Source of the DNA: Chryseobacterium indologenes
GTDB lineage: Bacteria > Bacteroidota > Bacteroidia > Flavobacteriales > Weeksellaceae
NCBI GenBank assembly: GCA_016025055.1
Contig: CP065590.1
Span: 3,596,001 to 3,660,000 of the forward strand
Direction: 5' to 3'
DNA length: 64,000 bases
Program-made: the position numbers and the translations under genes
Shown: positions 16,979 through 26,111 of the stretch, piece after piece
How the letters are laid out: every line of letters begins with the position of its first letter
Position numbering within the stretch: position 1 is the stretch's first letter
The notes under the pieces: generated by a model
Databases searched by the model: none
Told to the model about the DNA's origin: nothing
The model's input: the letters and a program-made list of their open reading frames with translations, nothing else

Positions 16979-17602
16979 TTAGCGTTCGATGACTTCTATA
17001 TCCCTGTTTTCCACGACTGCAAATTTTTCGATATTGAAGCCTTGTGGGTTGTTGTCAGAGCGAACGGAGTTGACTAGGTAGCAGGAAGTAATTAAGTTAC
17101 GTCTGGTTACATTGCTTGACCGAATGATGAATTGTTTTGCATAGGTTCGTACCGCATAAGGATGGGTATCGAAATTGCAGACCACACTATCTACTTCGAT
17201 GCGTTGCTGTACGTTTCCTGATATAATACGACTGTAATAGCCTTTTTCTGACAAGTCTTTATAGTAGTCGAAGGCACTTTTGTCGGCAAGATTGAATGCC
17301 CTGCTCATATTGCTTTCTATAGCGTTTTTGTCGGGAGCAAGTGTAAAAAACAGCTCGTGAAAACGTCTGACGTGTTCCCTTGCTTCCACAGGTCGGTTGA
17401 TACTTGCATCTTGCGATAAGGCAAGCATCAAAGATTTGCCGTTATCCAATACATAGATTTTTTGGCGTTGTTCTTCTGCAAAGCGGTAGGACTGCCATAC
17501 GGCATATCCTACCACGCCAATACAGAGAACCGCAAACACAATGGCATATAGTCTTATCTGCCTAAAGCTGTTTTCGATATTTCTTAGCGTTTTAAATTCC
17601 AT
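16979..17602 (-). CDS. traK: Conjugative transposon protein TraK (VirB8-like)
   Basis: A 207-aa protein with a short cytosolic N-terminus (MEFKTLRNIENSFRQIR), one membrane helix (about 16-35) and a periplasmic domain, as in VirB8-type channel proteins. It matches TraK by size and by its ENRDIEVIER end, and lies between traJ and the small unknown gene. It should assemble with TraM and TraG at the inner membrane. Confidence 0.88.
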   Translation of the reverse strand: MEFKTLRNIENSFRQIRLYAIVFAVLCIGVVGYAVWQSYRFAEEQRQKIYVLDNGKSLMLALSQDASINRPVEAREHVRRFHELFFTLAPDKNAIESNMSRAFNLADKSAFDYYKDLSEKGYYSRIISGNVQQRIEVDSVVCNFDTHPYAVRTYAKQFIIRSSNVTRRNLITSCYLVNSVRSDNNPQGFNIEKFAVVENRDIEVIER

Positions 17603-17621
17603 TTTTTTGAATGATTTATTG

Positions 17622-18617
17622 TTATTTATTCATCAGTTTACCGCCGATGTTTCCTACTGTAGATCCTGCACCAGCACCCGCAAGGTTTCCTGCCTTCATC
17701 GCTGTTTGATTTACATTACGAGTAAAGTTTCCTGCACCTCCGGCTTGGATTACCCAACCTGTTACTGTTGGAATTGTGAAGTAGCCAACGATACCGATAA
17801 TCATAAAGATGATGTACACCGTATTGCTCGTATCGGGTATGTAGGTCGGGTCGGCAAGCATTGCTATATCCCTTTCCAGTATGAGGGATTGTATTCTTGC
17901 CAGCATCGAGCTGAACAAATCGGAAACAGGAAGCCAGAGATATACGCTGACATATCTCGTGATCCACTGTGTGAGCGTGGACTGAAATCCGTCCCAAACG
18001 GAAATAGCAAAAGCTATTGGTCCGAGTATCGAAAGGACTATCAGGAAAAATGTTCGTATGGTATCAATAACTAAAGCCGCCGCCTGAAAGAGTATTTCCA
18101 ATAAATTGCGAAACCAATCCTTTATTGCTTTCTCTATCTTGTAGGCTTGCCTGTCCATATACATTCCTGCCATTGTACCAACGTCCGATGGCGACCAGCC
18201 CAATTCATCCAGCTTTTTATCAAACTCTTCGTCTGATGCCATATAGGCGGTTTCGGGATTTCGTACCATTGCTTCGTATTCCAATTGGTCTTTCTGTTGC
18301 TGGAGTTGGTTGAGGTCAAGCACCTGGTCTTCGAGTATGGCGTGAGTTCCTGTAACTACCGGGCTTAATACTGCATTAATGGTTCCCAACACGATGGTTG
18401 GAAAGAACATTATACAAAGACCCAGAGCGAATGGACGCAGTAACGGAAACACATCGATAGGCTCGGCTCGGCTTAAAGCCTGCCAAACCTTTAATGCTAC
18501 ATAGAACAACGCACCCAATCCCGCCAATCCTTTAGCCACAGCCGCCATATCACCTGCAAGCGGCATCATATCGTCGTAAAGTGAACGAAGGAGTTCGTGA
18601 AGATTATCCCATTCCAT
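17622..18617 (-). CDS. traJ: Conjugative transposon protein TraJ (VirB6-like)
   Basis: A 331-aa polytopic membrane protein with five or six hydrophobic helices (for example about 22-45, 64-90, 185-205 and 267-290), a polar middle and a Gly/Ala-rich tail (AGNLAGAGAGSTVGNIGG). This matches TraJ, the VirB6-like inner-membrane channel subunit of Bacteroidota conjugation systems. It is three bases from traI and 20 from traK. Confidence 0.88.
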   Translation of the reverse strand: MEWDNLHELLRSLYDDMMPLAGDMAAVAKGLAGLGALFYVALKVWQALSRAEPIDVFPLLRPFALGLCIMFFPTIVLGTINAVLSPVVTGTHAILEDQVLDLNQLQQQKDQLEYEAMVRNPETAYMASDEEFDKKLDELGWSPSDVGTMAGMYMDRQAYKIEKAIKDWFRNLLEILFQAAALVIDTIRTFFLIVLSILGPIAFAISVWDGFQSTLTQWITRYVSVYLWLPVSDLFSSMLARIQSLILERDIAMLADPTYIPDTSNTVYIIFMIIGIVGYFTIPTVTGWVIQAGGAGNFTRNVNQTAMKAGNLAGAGAGSTVGNIGGKLMNK

Positions 18618-18619
18618 TT

Positions 18620-19252
18620 TTACCAGTATTTTTGGTTAGAAGTTCCGTAGAGTTCAAGAACTCTCTGTGCGTCGTTTTTCTTTTTCGCTCTTAGGTAGCT
18701 TACAGAAATGTTCTTATTAGTGTAGTAGCGTACAAGGCTGTGGTAATCCTTTACCTCTTTGTACACACGATCAATAATATCCATACGCTCTTTGTCGTTT
18801 AGCGAAAGGCTTGAAGAGGTTATAATTTGCTTCAATTCTTTCAGCAGTTCGGTACTTTCATTGAGCAGTGCCGAATAACCATTGCCGATTGCAACCAATT
18901 CCTGTGGTGTGAAATTGGGATCGTTCATCATTTTTCCAAAGTTCTGAACATATATTTCGGACACATCGCCTACCAACAATACGGTTTGCTGTACTTTACG
19001 GGCATCTTTCACAAGGTTGTTGATAGCTTTTAGCTTGTCGTAATATTCCTTGCCCTGATCGTACACTTTTTTCACTTCGTTGAAGTTCTTTACGACATTG
19101 CTCACGGTGGAAGAAGTCTGTATGATTTCGTTCGCACTGTTGATAATTCCTGATGCCAGATTTGCAGGGTCAGTTACTACAAATTGAGCTTTCGCTGACG
19201 GTGCTACGGCGAGCATTAGTGCCGTACACACCAGATACAATACTTTTTTCAT
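18620..19252 (-). CDS. traI: Conjugal transfer protein TraI (DUF4141)
   Basis: A 210-aa secreted or periplasmic protein with signal peptide (MKKVLYLVCTALMLAVAPSAKA-Q) followed by a mostly helical domain (FVVTDPANLASGIINSANEI, then a long coiled stretch). This is the DUF4141 pattern, a VirB5-like subunit in CTnDOT-type systems. It lies between traG and traJ. Confidence 0.85.
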   Translation of the reverse strand: MKKVLYLVCTALMLAVAPSAKAQFVVTDPANLASGIINSANEIIQTSSTVSNVVKNFNEVKKVYDQGKEYYDKLKAINNLVKDARKVQQTVLLVGDVSEIYVQNFGKMMNDPNFTPQELVAIGNGYSALLNESTELLKELKQIITSSSLSLNDKERMDIIDRVYKEVKDYHSLVRYYTNKNISVSYLRAKKKNDAQRVLELYGTSNQKYW

Positions 19253-19281
19253 TGTTTCTGAATTTTTAAATTGTTAATTGA

Positions 19282-21786
19282 CTATTGATTTACTTTGTCC
19301 CGCCTTTGCATTGCGATATGCTTGATGGCGAGTTCTACATTGCCGTCCAGTTCAGCAGCAAGCTGCATCACTTCCATTTTTTCGGTTTCTTCGGTGGTGT
19401 AAGCAAGGTATTCCTCCAAACTAACTTCGGTGGCATAGACTGCCGAGTGCGTACCACCTAAGCCTATCCAAACCTCTTTGTAAAGTCGGCTTGCATCGTT
19501 GTTCATATTGATAGAAAGTACCTGCCCTTTTTCCTTATCTGTAAGCCCCAACATCGCCTGTATATCATCAAACTTGTTCATATACTTGCGTTGGTCTAAA
19601 AGGATTTTACAATCACTGTTGTTAATGATACTTTCCTTAACAATGGGCGACTGGATGATGTCATCCACCTCCTGCGTTACCACGATGGCTTCACCGAAAA
19701 ACTTCCTAACCGTTTTAAACAAATACTTTATATATTCTGCCATACCTTCCTTCGCAATCGCTTTCCAGGCTTCTTCAATTAGTATCAGCTTTCGGATGCC
19801 TTTCAACCTCCTCATCTTGTTGATGAAGACTTCCATAATGATGATCGTGACTATGGGAAAGAGGATTTTGTGGTCTTTTATCGCATCAATTTCAAAGACA
19901 ATAAAGCGTTTGGAAAGCAGGTCTAACTGCTTATCGGAATTGAGCAAATAATCATACTCACCGCCCTTGTAGTAGGGTTCGAGTACGTTAAGGAAATTGG
20001 CAATGTCAAAGTCTTTTTCCCTTACCTGTTTTTCTTCGAGTACCTTGCGGTAATCGCCTTTTACATACTCATAGAAGCCATTGAATGATGGATAAATATC
20101 TTCCTGTTTGATGCGCTCGATATAGCCTGATACAGCATTCGATAATGCTACTTCTTCTGAACGGGTTGGTGGTTCATCATCACGTTTCCAGAGTGTCAGT
20201 ATCAAAGTCTTGATACTTTCACGCTTCTCAATATCGAATACGCCATCATCGGTATAGAAAGGATTAAAGGCAATTGGGTTGTCTTCTGTATAAGTAAAGT
20301 AAACACCGTCTTCGCCTTTGGTTTTACCTTTAATGAGTTCGCACAAACCTTGATAAGAATTTCCGGTGTCCACAAGCAAAACGTGAGCGCCTTGCTCGTA
20401 ATACTGTCGTACCATATGGTTTGTGAAGAAAGATTTACCACTTCCCGATGGACCGAGTATGAACTTGTTACGATTGGTAATAATTCCACGTTTCATCGGC
20501 AAATCCGAAATATCCAAATGGATAGGCTTTCCAGTCAGGCGGTCAGCCATCTTGATACCAAATGGTGATGGCGAATTGTGGTAATTGGTTTCTTCCGTAA
20601 AAAAGCACAATGCAGGCTCAATAAAAGTGTAAAAACTTTCCTCTGCGGGAAAATCACCTGCATTACCCGGCATTCCTGCCCAGTACAATGTTGCTACATC
20701 CGTAGTGTTGTGTCTGGGTTTACATTCCATCAATGCTAAAGCACTTCCACAATCATTTTTTAGCTGTTTCAGTTCTGCCGGATCATCCGACCACGCCATA
20801 ATGTTGAAGTGAGCACGAACAGAAGATAGCCCAAAACTGTGGGCTTCGTTTAGGTACTTTTCTATCCACTCTTTGTTGATTTGGTTGGCACGACTGTAAC
20901 GAGCCAGTGAGTGCATATTCCTTGCGGACTTCTCAAACTTTTGTAGACTGGCTTCGCTGTTATCCAAAAACAAATATTGGTTGTAAATGTGGTTGCAGTT
21001 TAACAACAAGCCCACAGGTGCGGCGAATGACAAACGGCAATCACTTCGGTCGGTAGATAGCTTTTCAAAACGGGTATCAGCCGATACCATTCCGGGTAAA
21101 TCGTCAGTATCGGACAAGGTGTGCAGGCTCAACCTTTTGTTCCCGATACGGACTTCTTCCGTTCCGAGAGCGATGTCCTGCATCGGTGTTCCAGCTTCCC
21201 TTGATAGCGTAAGGTACTGTTCCAATAATCCCTGTTTTTCGTCCGTTCCGATAATGTCATCTTCGGTAAGACGTTTCAGGGTTATGAAACCGCTATCGTT
21301 TACGATACGTTCAAACTGTGCCACCGCTTCCATAAAACGGTGTATCGTTTCCTTGTTCCTGATTTCCTTTGGTATCAGCGAACCTTTGCAAAGCGATGAA
21401 AAATTACTTTGCATACGCATACGCTCTTTAGTTGTCTTGGTTAAAAAGAGGTAGCAGTAATGGTTTAGGAACGGTCGCTCATTAAAATGACGTTGGTAAG
21501 ACTTCGATAAAAAGCTCTGGTCTTCGATTGCCAAATTGGGCGTATAGCTTTCCTTAATATACCAATCCTGTTTGTGAATAACTGTAAAATCAGGCAAGGT
21601 CTTGATAGCCTTGTGCCAAGCGGAATGAATGGCTTCATATTCCGCAGAAGCGACCGTAAACAGTTCCGGCAAACGCACTTCAAAACAGGCGGTAATATCT
21701 GCATCTTTAGATAAGATGCAGTTGTTTTCTACCGCCAACAACGGAAATTTGTTCTCCAGCGTTGTTGTTTTAGATATATTTCTCAT
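19282..21786 (-). CDS. traG: TraG-family conjugation ATPase (VirB4-like)
   Basis: An 834-aa ATPase that powers channel assembly and substrate transfer at the inner membrane. Walker A is GPSGSGKS at 445-452, and a Walker B-like LILIEEAWK lies near residue 680. The N-terminal 400 residues match the CagE/TrbE-like part of VirB4 proteins. The start ATG at 21786 overlaps the stop of traF. The gene is intact and normal in size. Confidence 0.93.
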   Translation of the reverse strand: MRNISKTTTLENKFPLLAVENNCILSKDADITACFEVRLPELFTVASAEYEAIHSAWHKAIKTLPDFTVIHKQDWYIKESYTPNLAIEDQSFLSKSYQRHFNERPFLNHYCYLFLTKTTKERMRMQSNFSSLCKGSLIPKEIRNKETIHRFMEAVAQFERIVNDSGFITLKRLTEDDIIGTDEKQGLLEQYLTLSREAGTPMQDIALGTEEVRIGNKRLSLHTLSDTDDLPGMVSADTRFEKLSTDRSDCRLSFAAPVGLLLNCNHIYNQYLFLDNSEASLQKFEKSARNMHSLARYSRANQINKEWIEKYLNEAHSFGLSSVRAHFNIMAWSDDPAELKQLKNDCGSALALMECKPRHNTTDVATLYWAGMPGNAGDFPAEESFYTFIEPALCFFTEETNYHNSPSPFGIKMADRLTGKPIHLDISDLPMKRGIITNRNKFILGPSGSGKSFFTNHMVRQYYEQGAHVLLVDTGNSYQGLCELIKGKTKGEDGVYFTYTEDNPIAFNPFYTDDGVFDIEKRESIKTLILTLWKRDDEPPTRSEEVALSNAVSGYIERIKQEDIYPSFNGFYEYVKGDYRKVLEEKQVREKDFDIANFLNVLEPYYKGGEYDYLLNSDKQLDLLSKRFIVFEIDAIKDHKILFPIVTIIIMEVFINKMRRLKGIRKLILIEEAWKAIAKEGMAEYIKYLFKTVRKFFGEAIVVTQEVDDIIQSPIVKESIINNSDCKILLDQRKYMNKFDDIQAMLGLTDKEKGQVLSINMNNDASRLYKEVWIGLGGTHSAVYATEVSLEEYLAYTTEETEKMEVMQLAAELDGNVELAIKHIAMQRRDKVNQ

Positions 21787-22115
21787 AGGGCATTCTGTTT
21801 AGGAGTGAATTTTAAATAGCGGTGTACAGGCTTGCGACAGATGATGTATCGGGGATGCCGCTTATTCGCGGCTATTTTCATCAATCCGTGCTCGCCATAT
21901 TTCCTGTTCAGTGAAAAGGTCTGCCATACAATCAGCGAAGCACCACCAGCACCGAGAAACAGGCAGATGTAAGAGTTTATTCCTGCCATATACAGTATCA
22001 TCACGAAGATGAGCGTGCCGAGCAGCCCACCTGCGAAAATGAACAGGTATTGTGCTTTCAGACCCTTAAATTCCACCGTTCTTCCTATGCCTTTGTTTAT
22101 GTTGTAATTGTTCAT
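21783..22115 (-). CDS. traF: Conjugal transfer protein TraF (DUF4133)
   Basis: A 110-aa membrane protein: short N-terminus (MNNYNINKGIGRTVEFKGLK), two membrane helices (about 24-45 and 50-67) and a basic tail. This is the DUF4133/TraF (VirB3-like) pattern. Its stop overlaps the traG start by four bases and it follows traE by 11 bases. Confidence 0.88.
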   Translation of the reverse strand: MNNYNINKGIGRTVEFKGLKAQYLFIFAGGLLGTLIFVMILYMAGINSYICLFLGAGGASLIVWQTFSLNRKYGEHGLMKIAANKRHPRYIICRKPVHRYLKFTPKQNAL

Positions 22116-22126
22116 AAACTAGAGGA

Positions 22127-22444
22127 TTAAAGAAAGAATGAACGCAGGATGGTAGCTGCCACGATTAAAAAGATACACGCACCAAACCAGCTTGCCGCAG
22201 TTTTGGATGTATCGGGGTCGCCCGAACTGAATTTGTTGTACACCTTAACACCTCCGATTAACCCGACTACTGCACCTATGGCGTAGATTAATTGGGTTGC
22301 GGGGTCGAAATAAGACGTTACCATTTGGGTAGCTTCCGTGATACCTGCTGTACCATTTCCCTGGGCGAATGCACTGATTCCTGAGAGCGTTAAAGTAGCT
22401 GCCAGCAAAACTTTTTTCTTTGTTTTTCCATGATTTAAACACAT
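22127..22444 (-). CDS. traE: Conjugal transfer protein TraE (DUF4134)
   Basis: A 105-aa protein with a signal-like first helix ending SAFA-QG and two further helices, as in VirB2-type pilin precursors and DUF4134. It includes GAVVGLIGGVKVYNKFSSGD, a glycine-rich family hallmark. In related ICEs traE directly follows traD and its neighbour; here the mercury operon and about 380 non-coding bases separate them, so traE-traQ may need their own promoter or read through from the opposite side is lost. Confidence 0.9.
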   Translation of the reverse strand: MCLNHGKTKKKVLLAATLTLSGISAFAQGNGTAGITEATQMVTSYFDPATQLIYAIGAVVGLIGGVKVYNKFSSGDPDTSKTAASWFGACIFLIVAATILRSFFL

Positions 22445-22748
22445 TAATTTGTTATTATTTCCCCGCTTCCTGCGGGCTTTCTGGACAAAGATGTCGTGAA
22501 AATAGAGGCGTTACAACGAAGTGGTAGTGAGAGGAATTACTTGGCAGCGAGTGGCGAAAACCGCAAGAAAAAAAATGAATTAAAGCCAAACTTTTCGATT
22601 CAGAATAGTTGATAGAACACTTCCCTTTTGAATTTATGAATTATCCATTCCCCTGAAAAGCCACTGGATATTCTATTGATCTGTTTATGCACATTACAAA
22701 ACCAAAAGAGTCTAATTCCTATCAATTAAAAAAAAACTTGTTTAAAAG
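22445..22748. other. Non-coding spacer between traE and the mer operator
   Basis: About 300 bases with no gene. It must contain the promoter for traE onward on the minus strand, yet I see no clear box. The phrase gctttctggaca (about 22476) resembles ggttttctggaca near 26018 on the far side of the mer operon, possibly a trace of the original junction. Confidence 0.4.
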
Positions 22749-22749
22749 T

Positions 22750-22776
22750 ACTTATTTAAGAATTTGCTTAATAAGT
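22750..22776. promoter_or_regulatory. Probable ArsR-type operator of the mer operon
   Basis: The arms acttatttaag (22750-22760) and cttaataagt (22767-22776) form a near-perfect inverted repeat (one base extra in the left arm) overlapping the promoter spacer. ArsR/SmtB repressors bind such A/T-rich dyads and leave when metal binds. It is 48 bases before the regulator gene. Confidence 0.7.
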
Positions 22777-22795
22777 ATTTTATCATTAATTTTGC
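22763..22795 (+). promoter_or_regulatory. Bacteroidota-type promoter of the mer operon
   Basis: TTTG at 22763-22766 (-33 box) and TAATTTTG at 22787-22794 (-7 box, consensus TAnnTTTG) are 20 bases apart, the family spacing. The right arm of the operator lies between them, so a bound repressor would block polymerase. Confidence 0.75.
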
Positions 22796-22823
22796 GGATT
22801 AGTAAATCATAAATAGGGAAATT

Positions 22824-23201
22824 ATGGGGAACAAACAATCATGCATTAGAGTTTTTGCCGACAAGGTTCAAATAGACAATTGTAGAGTAATACTTCAAAC
22901 CAACGACAAGGCATTCAGCCAACTGAGTGGACTTTTAGCATTGGCAGGAAACGAAGTAAGGTTGAAAATCTTATTTCTCTTAGAAGAAGAAAACGAACTC
23001 TGCCCTTGCGACCTTTCAGACATTCTCGGAATGAGCATTCCTGCCGTTTCGCAACACCTCAGAAAACTAAAAGACGGAAACGTCATTGAAGGGAGAAGAG
23101 AAGGACAAACCATTTTCTACTCTTTGAAACAAGAGCAACTGACTTTACTTCGTCCATTTTTTAAACACATCATAAACAATTCAAAAAAGGAAACAGTATG
23201 A
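22824..23201 (+). CDS. ArsR/SmtB-family metal-sensing repressor of the mer operon
   Basis: A 125-aa winged-helix repressor: ALAGNEVRLKILFLL, then the recognition helix MSIPAVSQHLRKLKDG and a wing EGRREGQTIFYSL. Cysteines at 60 and 62 (ELCPCDLSDIL), with C7 and C20 near the N-terminus, are likely metal ligands. Mercury operons of Proteobacteria use MerR; here an ArsR-type protein takes this place, as in some other Bacteroidota. The gene is the first of the operon behind an operator-promoter and its TGA overlaps the merTP ATG. Whether it senses Hg(II) is inferred from the operon. Confidence 0.85.
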   Translation: MGNKQSCIRVFADKVQIDNCRVILQTNDKAFSQLSGLLALAGNEVRLKILFLLEEENELCPCDLSDILGMSIPAVSQHLRKLKDGNVIEGRREGQTIFYSLKQEQLTLLRPFFKHIINNSKKETV

Positions 23202-23803
23202 ACAAGAAAAACAACAGACTTGTCGGAGCGGGAGTGCTTTCGGCAGTAGCAGCATCACTTTGCTGCATTACACCAGTATTGGCACTTATTTCAGGAGCAT
23301 CGGGAGTGGCATCTACATTTTCGTGGATGGAACCAGCAAGACCTTATCTTATAGGCATCACCGTTTTGGTGTTGGGCTTTGCTTGGTATCAGAAACTTAA
23401 ACCACGAACAGCTGAAGAAATCCAATGCGATTGCGAAGAAGACGAAAAGAAACCCTTTATGCAGACCAAAACATTCTTGGGAATTGTAACCGTGTTTGCA
23501 GCCTTAATGCTCGCTTTTCCAAACTATGCACACATTTTCTATCCTTCAAACGACAACAAGGAAGTTGTAATCGTCAATGCTTCTGACATCCAAACGGTAA
23601 CTTTTGATGTAAAAGGAATGACTTGCAATGGTTGTGCTTCACACGTAGAAAATGACGTGAACAAATTACCAGGCATTGTTAAGGTAGATGCGATTTATGA
23701 AGAAGCGACTGCCAAAGTAGAATTTGACCAAACCAAAGTGAGTCTTGCTCAAATTGAAGAAGCCATCAACGGTACAGGTTACAAAGTGGTTGGCAAGAAA
23801 TAG
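23198..23803 (+). CDS. merTP: Mercuric transport protein MerTP (MerT-MerP fusion)
   Basis: A 201-aa inner-membrane protein. Helix one carries the Cys pair of MerT (C22-C23 in SLCCITP), a cytosolic loop holds another pair (C77, C79) and two more helices follow. The C-terminal 70 residues are a MerP-like heavy-metal-associated domain with GMTCNGC (C143, C146). It brings Hg(II) into the cell and hands it to MerA. It overlaps the ArsR gene by four bases. Confidence 0.88.
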   Translation: MNKKNNRLVGAGVLSAVAASLCCITPVLALISGASGVASTFSWMEPARPYLIGITVLVLGFAWYQKLKPRTAEEIQCDCEEDEKKPFMQTKTFLGIVTVFAALMLAFPNYAHIFYPSNDNKEVVIVNASDIQTVTFDVKGMTCNGCASHVENDVNKLPGIVKVDAIYEEATAKVEFDQTKVSLAQIEEAINGTGYKVVGKK

Positions 23804-23850
23804 TATTTTTTTGCCCCTCGTATTTAAGAACTTAATTAAATAATTATACT

Positions 23851-24210
23851 ATGAGAAAGAATTTAATTCTATTGAGTGCTTTGTTCCTAATTGGAATTGC
23901 TCAGCTTAATGCTCAATGTTGCAAACCGAATGACAGTAAAGCACAAACAGCAAATACAAACCAGCAAGAAGGTAAAACCCTGAAATTGAAAATAACGGGA
24001 ATGACTTGTGCAGGTTGCTCCAACCATATTTCAAATGCCCTCAAAGAAGTGGACGGCATTATTGAACACAAAGTGAAATATCCGGGTGATTTGGCAACTA
24101 TCCATTACGACCCAAAGAAAACGAATCCTGATGCTATCATAGAAGTTATTGAGCAGACAGGTTATAAAGCCGAAATCCTCAAGGAAAATCAAAAAGAGAA
24201 ATCATTATGA
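23851..24210 (+). CDS. Secreted MerP-like heavy-metal-binding protein
   Basis: A 119-aa protein with a signal peptide (MRKNLILLSALFLIGIAQLNA-Q), a CCKP motif directly after the cleavage site and one heavy-metal-associated domain with GMTCAGC. It probably binds Hg(II) in the periplasm and passes it to MerTP; the extra Cys pair may add a site. Its TGA overlaps the merA ATG (ATGA). Confidence 0.83.
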   Translation: MRKNLILLSALFLIGIAQLNAQCCKPNDSKAQTANTNQQEGKTLKLKITGMTCAGCSNHISNALKEVDGIIEHKVKYPGDLATIHYDPKKTNPDAIIEVIEQTGYKAEILKENQKEKSL

Positions 24211-25860
24211 ACAAAGAAACCATAAAACTTGACATCACAGGTATGACCTGCGACCATTGTGCCACAGGCATTGAAAAACTACTTTCCAAAAACGAAGGTG
24301 TAAAAGAAGCAAATGTGAGCTATCCAAAAGCTACTTGTGAATGTTCTTTTGACCCTACCAAAACAAGTAAAGAAGAAATCATCAATACCATTAACGGCAC
24401 AAAAAACTATCGTGTAAAAAGTGAAATTTCTGAAAATGGAAATAGTAGGAATAATCAATTTGATTTAATCATTATCGGTGGCGGTTCGGCTGCATTTTCG
24501 GCAGCTATAAAAGCCGAAAGTTTAGGTTTAACGACCTTAATGGTAAACGGTGGTTTGGACTTTGGTGGTACTTGTGTCAACGTGGGTTGTGTGCCTTCTA
24601 AAAATCTTATTCGTGCAGGCGAGTCGGCTTATCACGCTACACATTCCAACTTTGAAGGCATCCGACCAAAAGGCGTTGATATTGATTTTGCTCAAATCAT
24701 CAAAGACAAGAAAAAATTAGTAGTCACACTTCAAGAGAAAAAATATATGGATGTGGTAAGCGATTTTGAAAACCTGACTATGCTAAAAGGTTGGGCAAAA
24801 TTCAAAGACAACAAAACCATTTTGGTTGACGGCAAGGAATACAAAGCCCTCAAATTTTTAATTGCTGCGGGAGCTACGACCAACATTCCGACTATTGAAG
24901 GATTGGACAAAATTGACTACTTGACCAACGTTTCCCTTTTCGACTTGGAAGAAAAACCCGAAAGCTTGACCATTATGGGAGCAGGTTACATAGGTTTGGA
25001 AATTGCAATGGCGTACAATCGTTTAGGCGTTAAAGTCCGAATCATTGAATTTACCGACCGTGTTCTACGGACACAAACCCCAGACATCAGTGAAGCATTG
25101 GAAACCCAAATGCGAAAAGAAGGCATTGAAATCTTACCTAATTTCAGAGCCGTGAAATTCGAGAAACAAGGGAATGAAACCATCATTCACTGTAAATGTC
25201 CTGACGGTTCATTTACGCAAATTATAGAAAAAGGTAAGGTAGTAATTGCCACAGGCACAAAAGCCAATACAAGCCAATTAGGGTTAGATAACATTGGTTT
25301 GGAACTCACCAAAAGCGGACATATCGCTGTAAATGAAAAAATGGAAACCAATCTACCTAACATTTACGCAGCAGGTGACGTAACCAACACCCCCTGCATT
25401 TGTTTATACAGCCGCTTTTGAAGGTAAAATTGCCGTTGAAAATGCGTTCTCAGGAACAGATAATAAAGCCGATTATTCTTCTTTACCTTGGGTGGTGTTT
25501 ACTGACCCACAAATTGCAGGGGCAGGTTTAGATGAAGCACAGGCAGAATCAAAAGGCATTCCGTTTGAAGTGTCAAAATTGGAATTGAAAGACGTACCGA
25601 GAGCCATAGCAGCCAACGACACAAGGGGTTTCATCAAACTCATTCGTAACTCGGAAACTGACAAACTTATAGGCGCAAGAGTAGTCGCACCCGAAGGTGG
25701 AGAACTCATCCAACAATTAAGTATGGCAATCAAATACAGAATAACAGTGAAAGACTTAGCAGACAGTTTCTACCCTTATTTGACTTTGGGAGAAGGCATA
25801 AAATTAGCAGCAATAACTTTCGGAAAAGACGTATCGAAATTGAGTTGCTGTGCGAGTTGA
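24207..25860 (+). pseudogene. merA: Mercury(II) reductase MerA, frame broken in a C-run
   Basis: This flavoenzyme reduces Hg(II) to volatile Hg(0) with NADPH. The frame runs to 25421 and is then lost: the C-run 25390-25394 has 5 bases and 4 restore GDVTNTPAFVYTAAFEGK into the frame that ends at 25860, a product of about 550 aa. Domains: N-terminal heavy-metal domain (GMTCDHC, C15 and C18), FAD-binding GGGSAAFSAA (91-100), redox-active GGTCVNVGC (C123 and C128) and the C-terminal vicinal pair in LSCCAS. All catalytic elements are present once the frame is repaired, so resistance is probably functional. Confidence 0.93.
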
Positions 25861-26111
25861 TGTTTGTAAGTGTGCTATTAAAAAAGGTTTAACCCTATAA
25901 TATTTGCGTATTTAATAACATATCCAAATACTTTAGTCCAATTAAGATAATAATTTCAAGCAATCTGCCAGCGAAGATGGATAGGTTGCTACTTTCTCCA
26001 TTCTCCCACGCTTTACAGGTTTTCTGGACATTGCTGTGCAGTGAGTGGTAATTTCATCAATAATTTGGCATAAAGCACGTCAGAACAAAATGCTGTCCGA
26101 CGGGCTTCTTT

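Noticed and set aside
22445..26111. Transposon with terminal repeats carrying the mer operon
   Set aside because: No transposase or resolvase gene and no convincing terminal inverted repeats flank the operon; only a short similar phrase is shared between the two sides.
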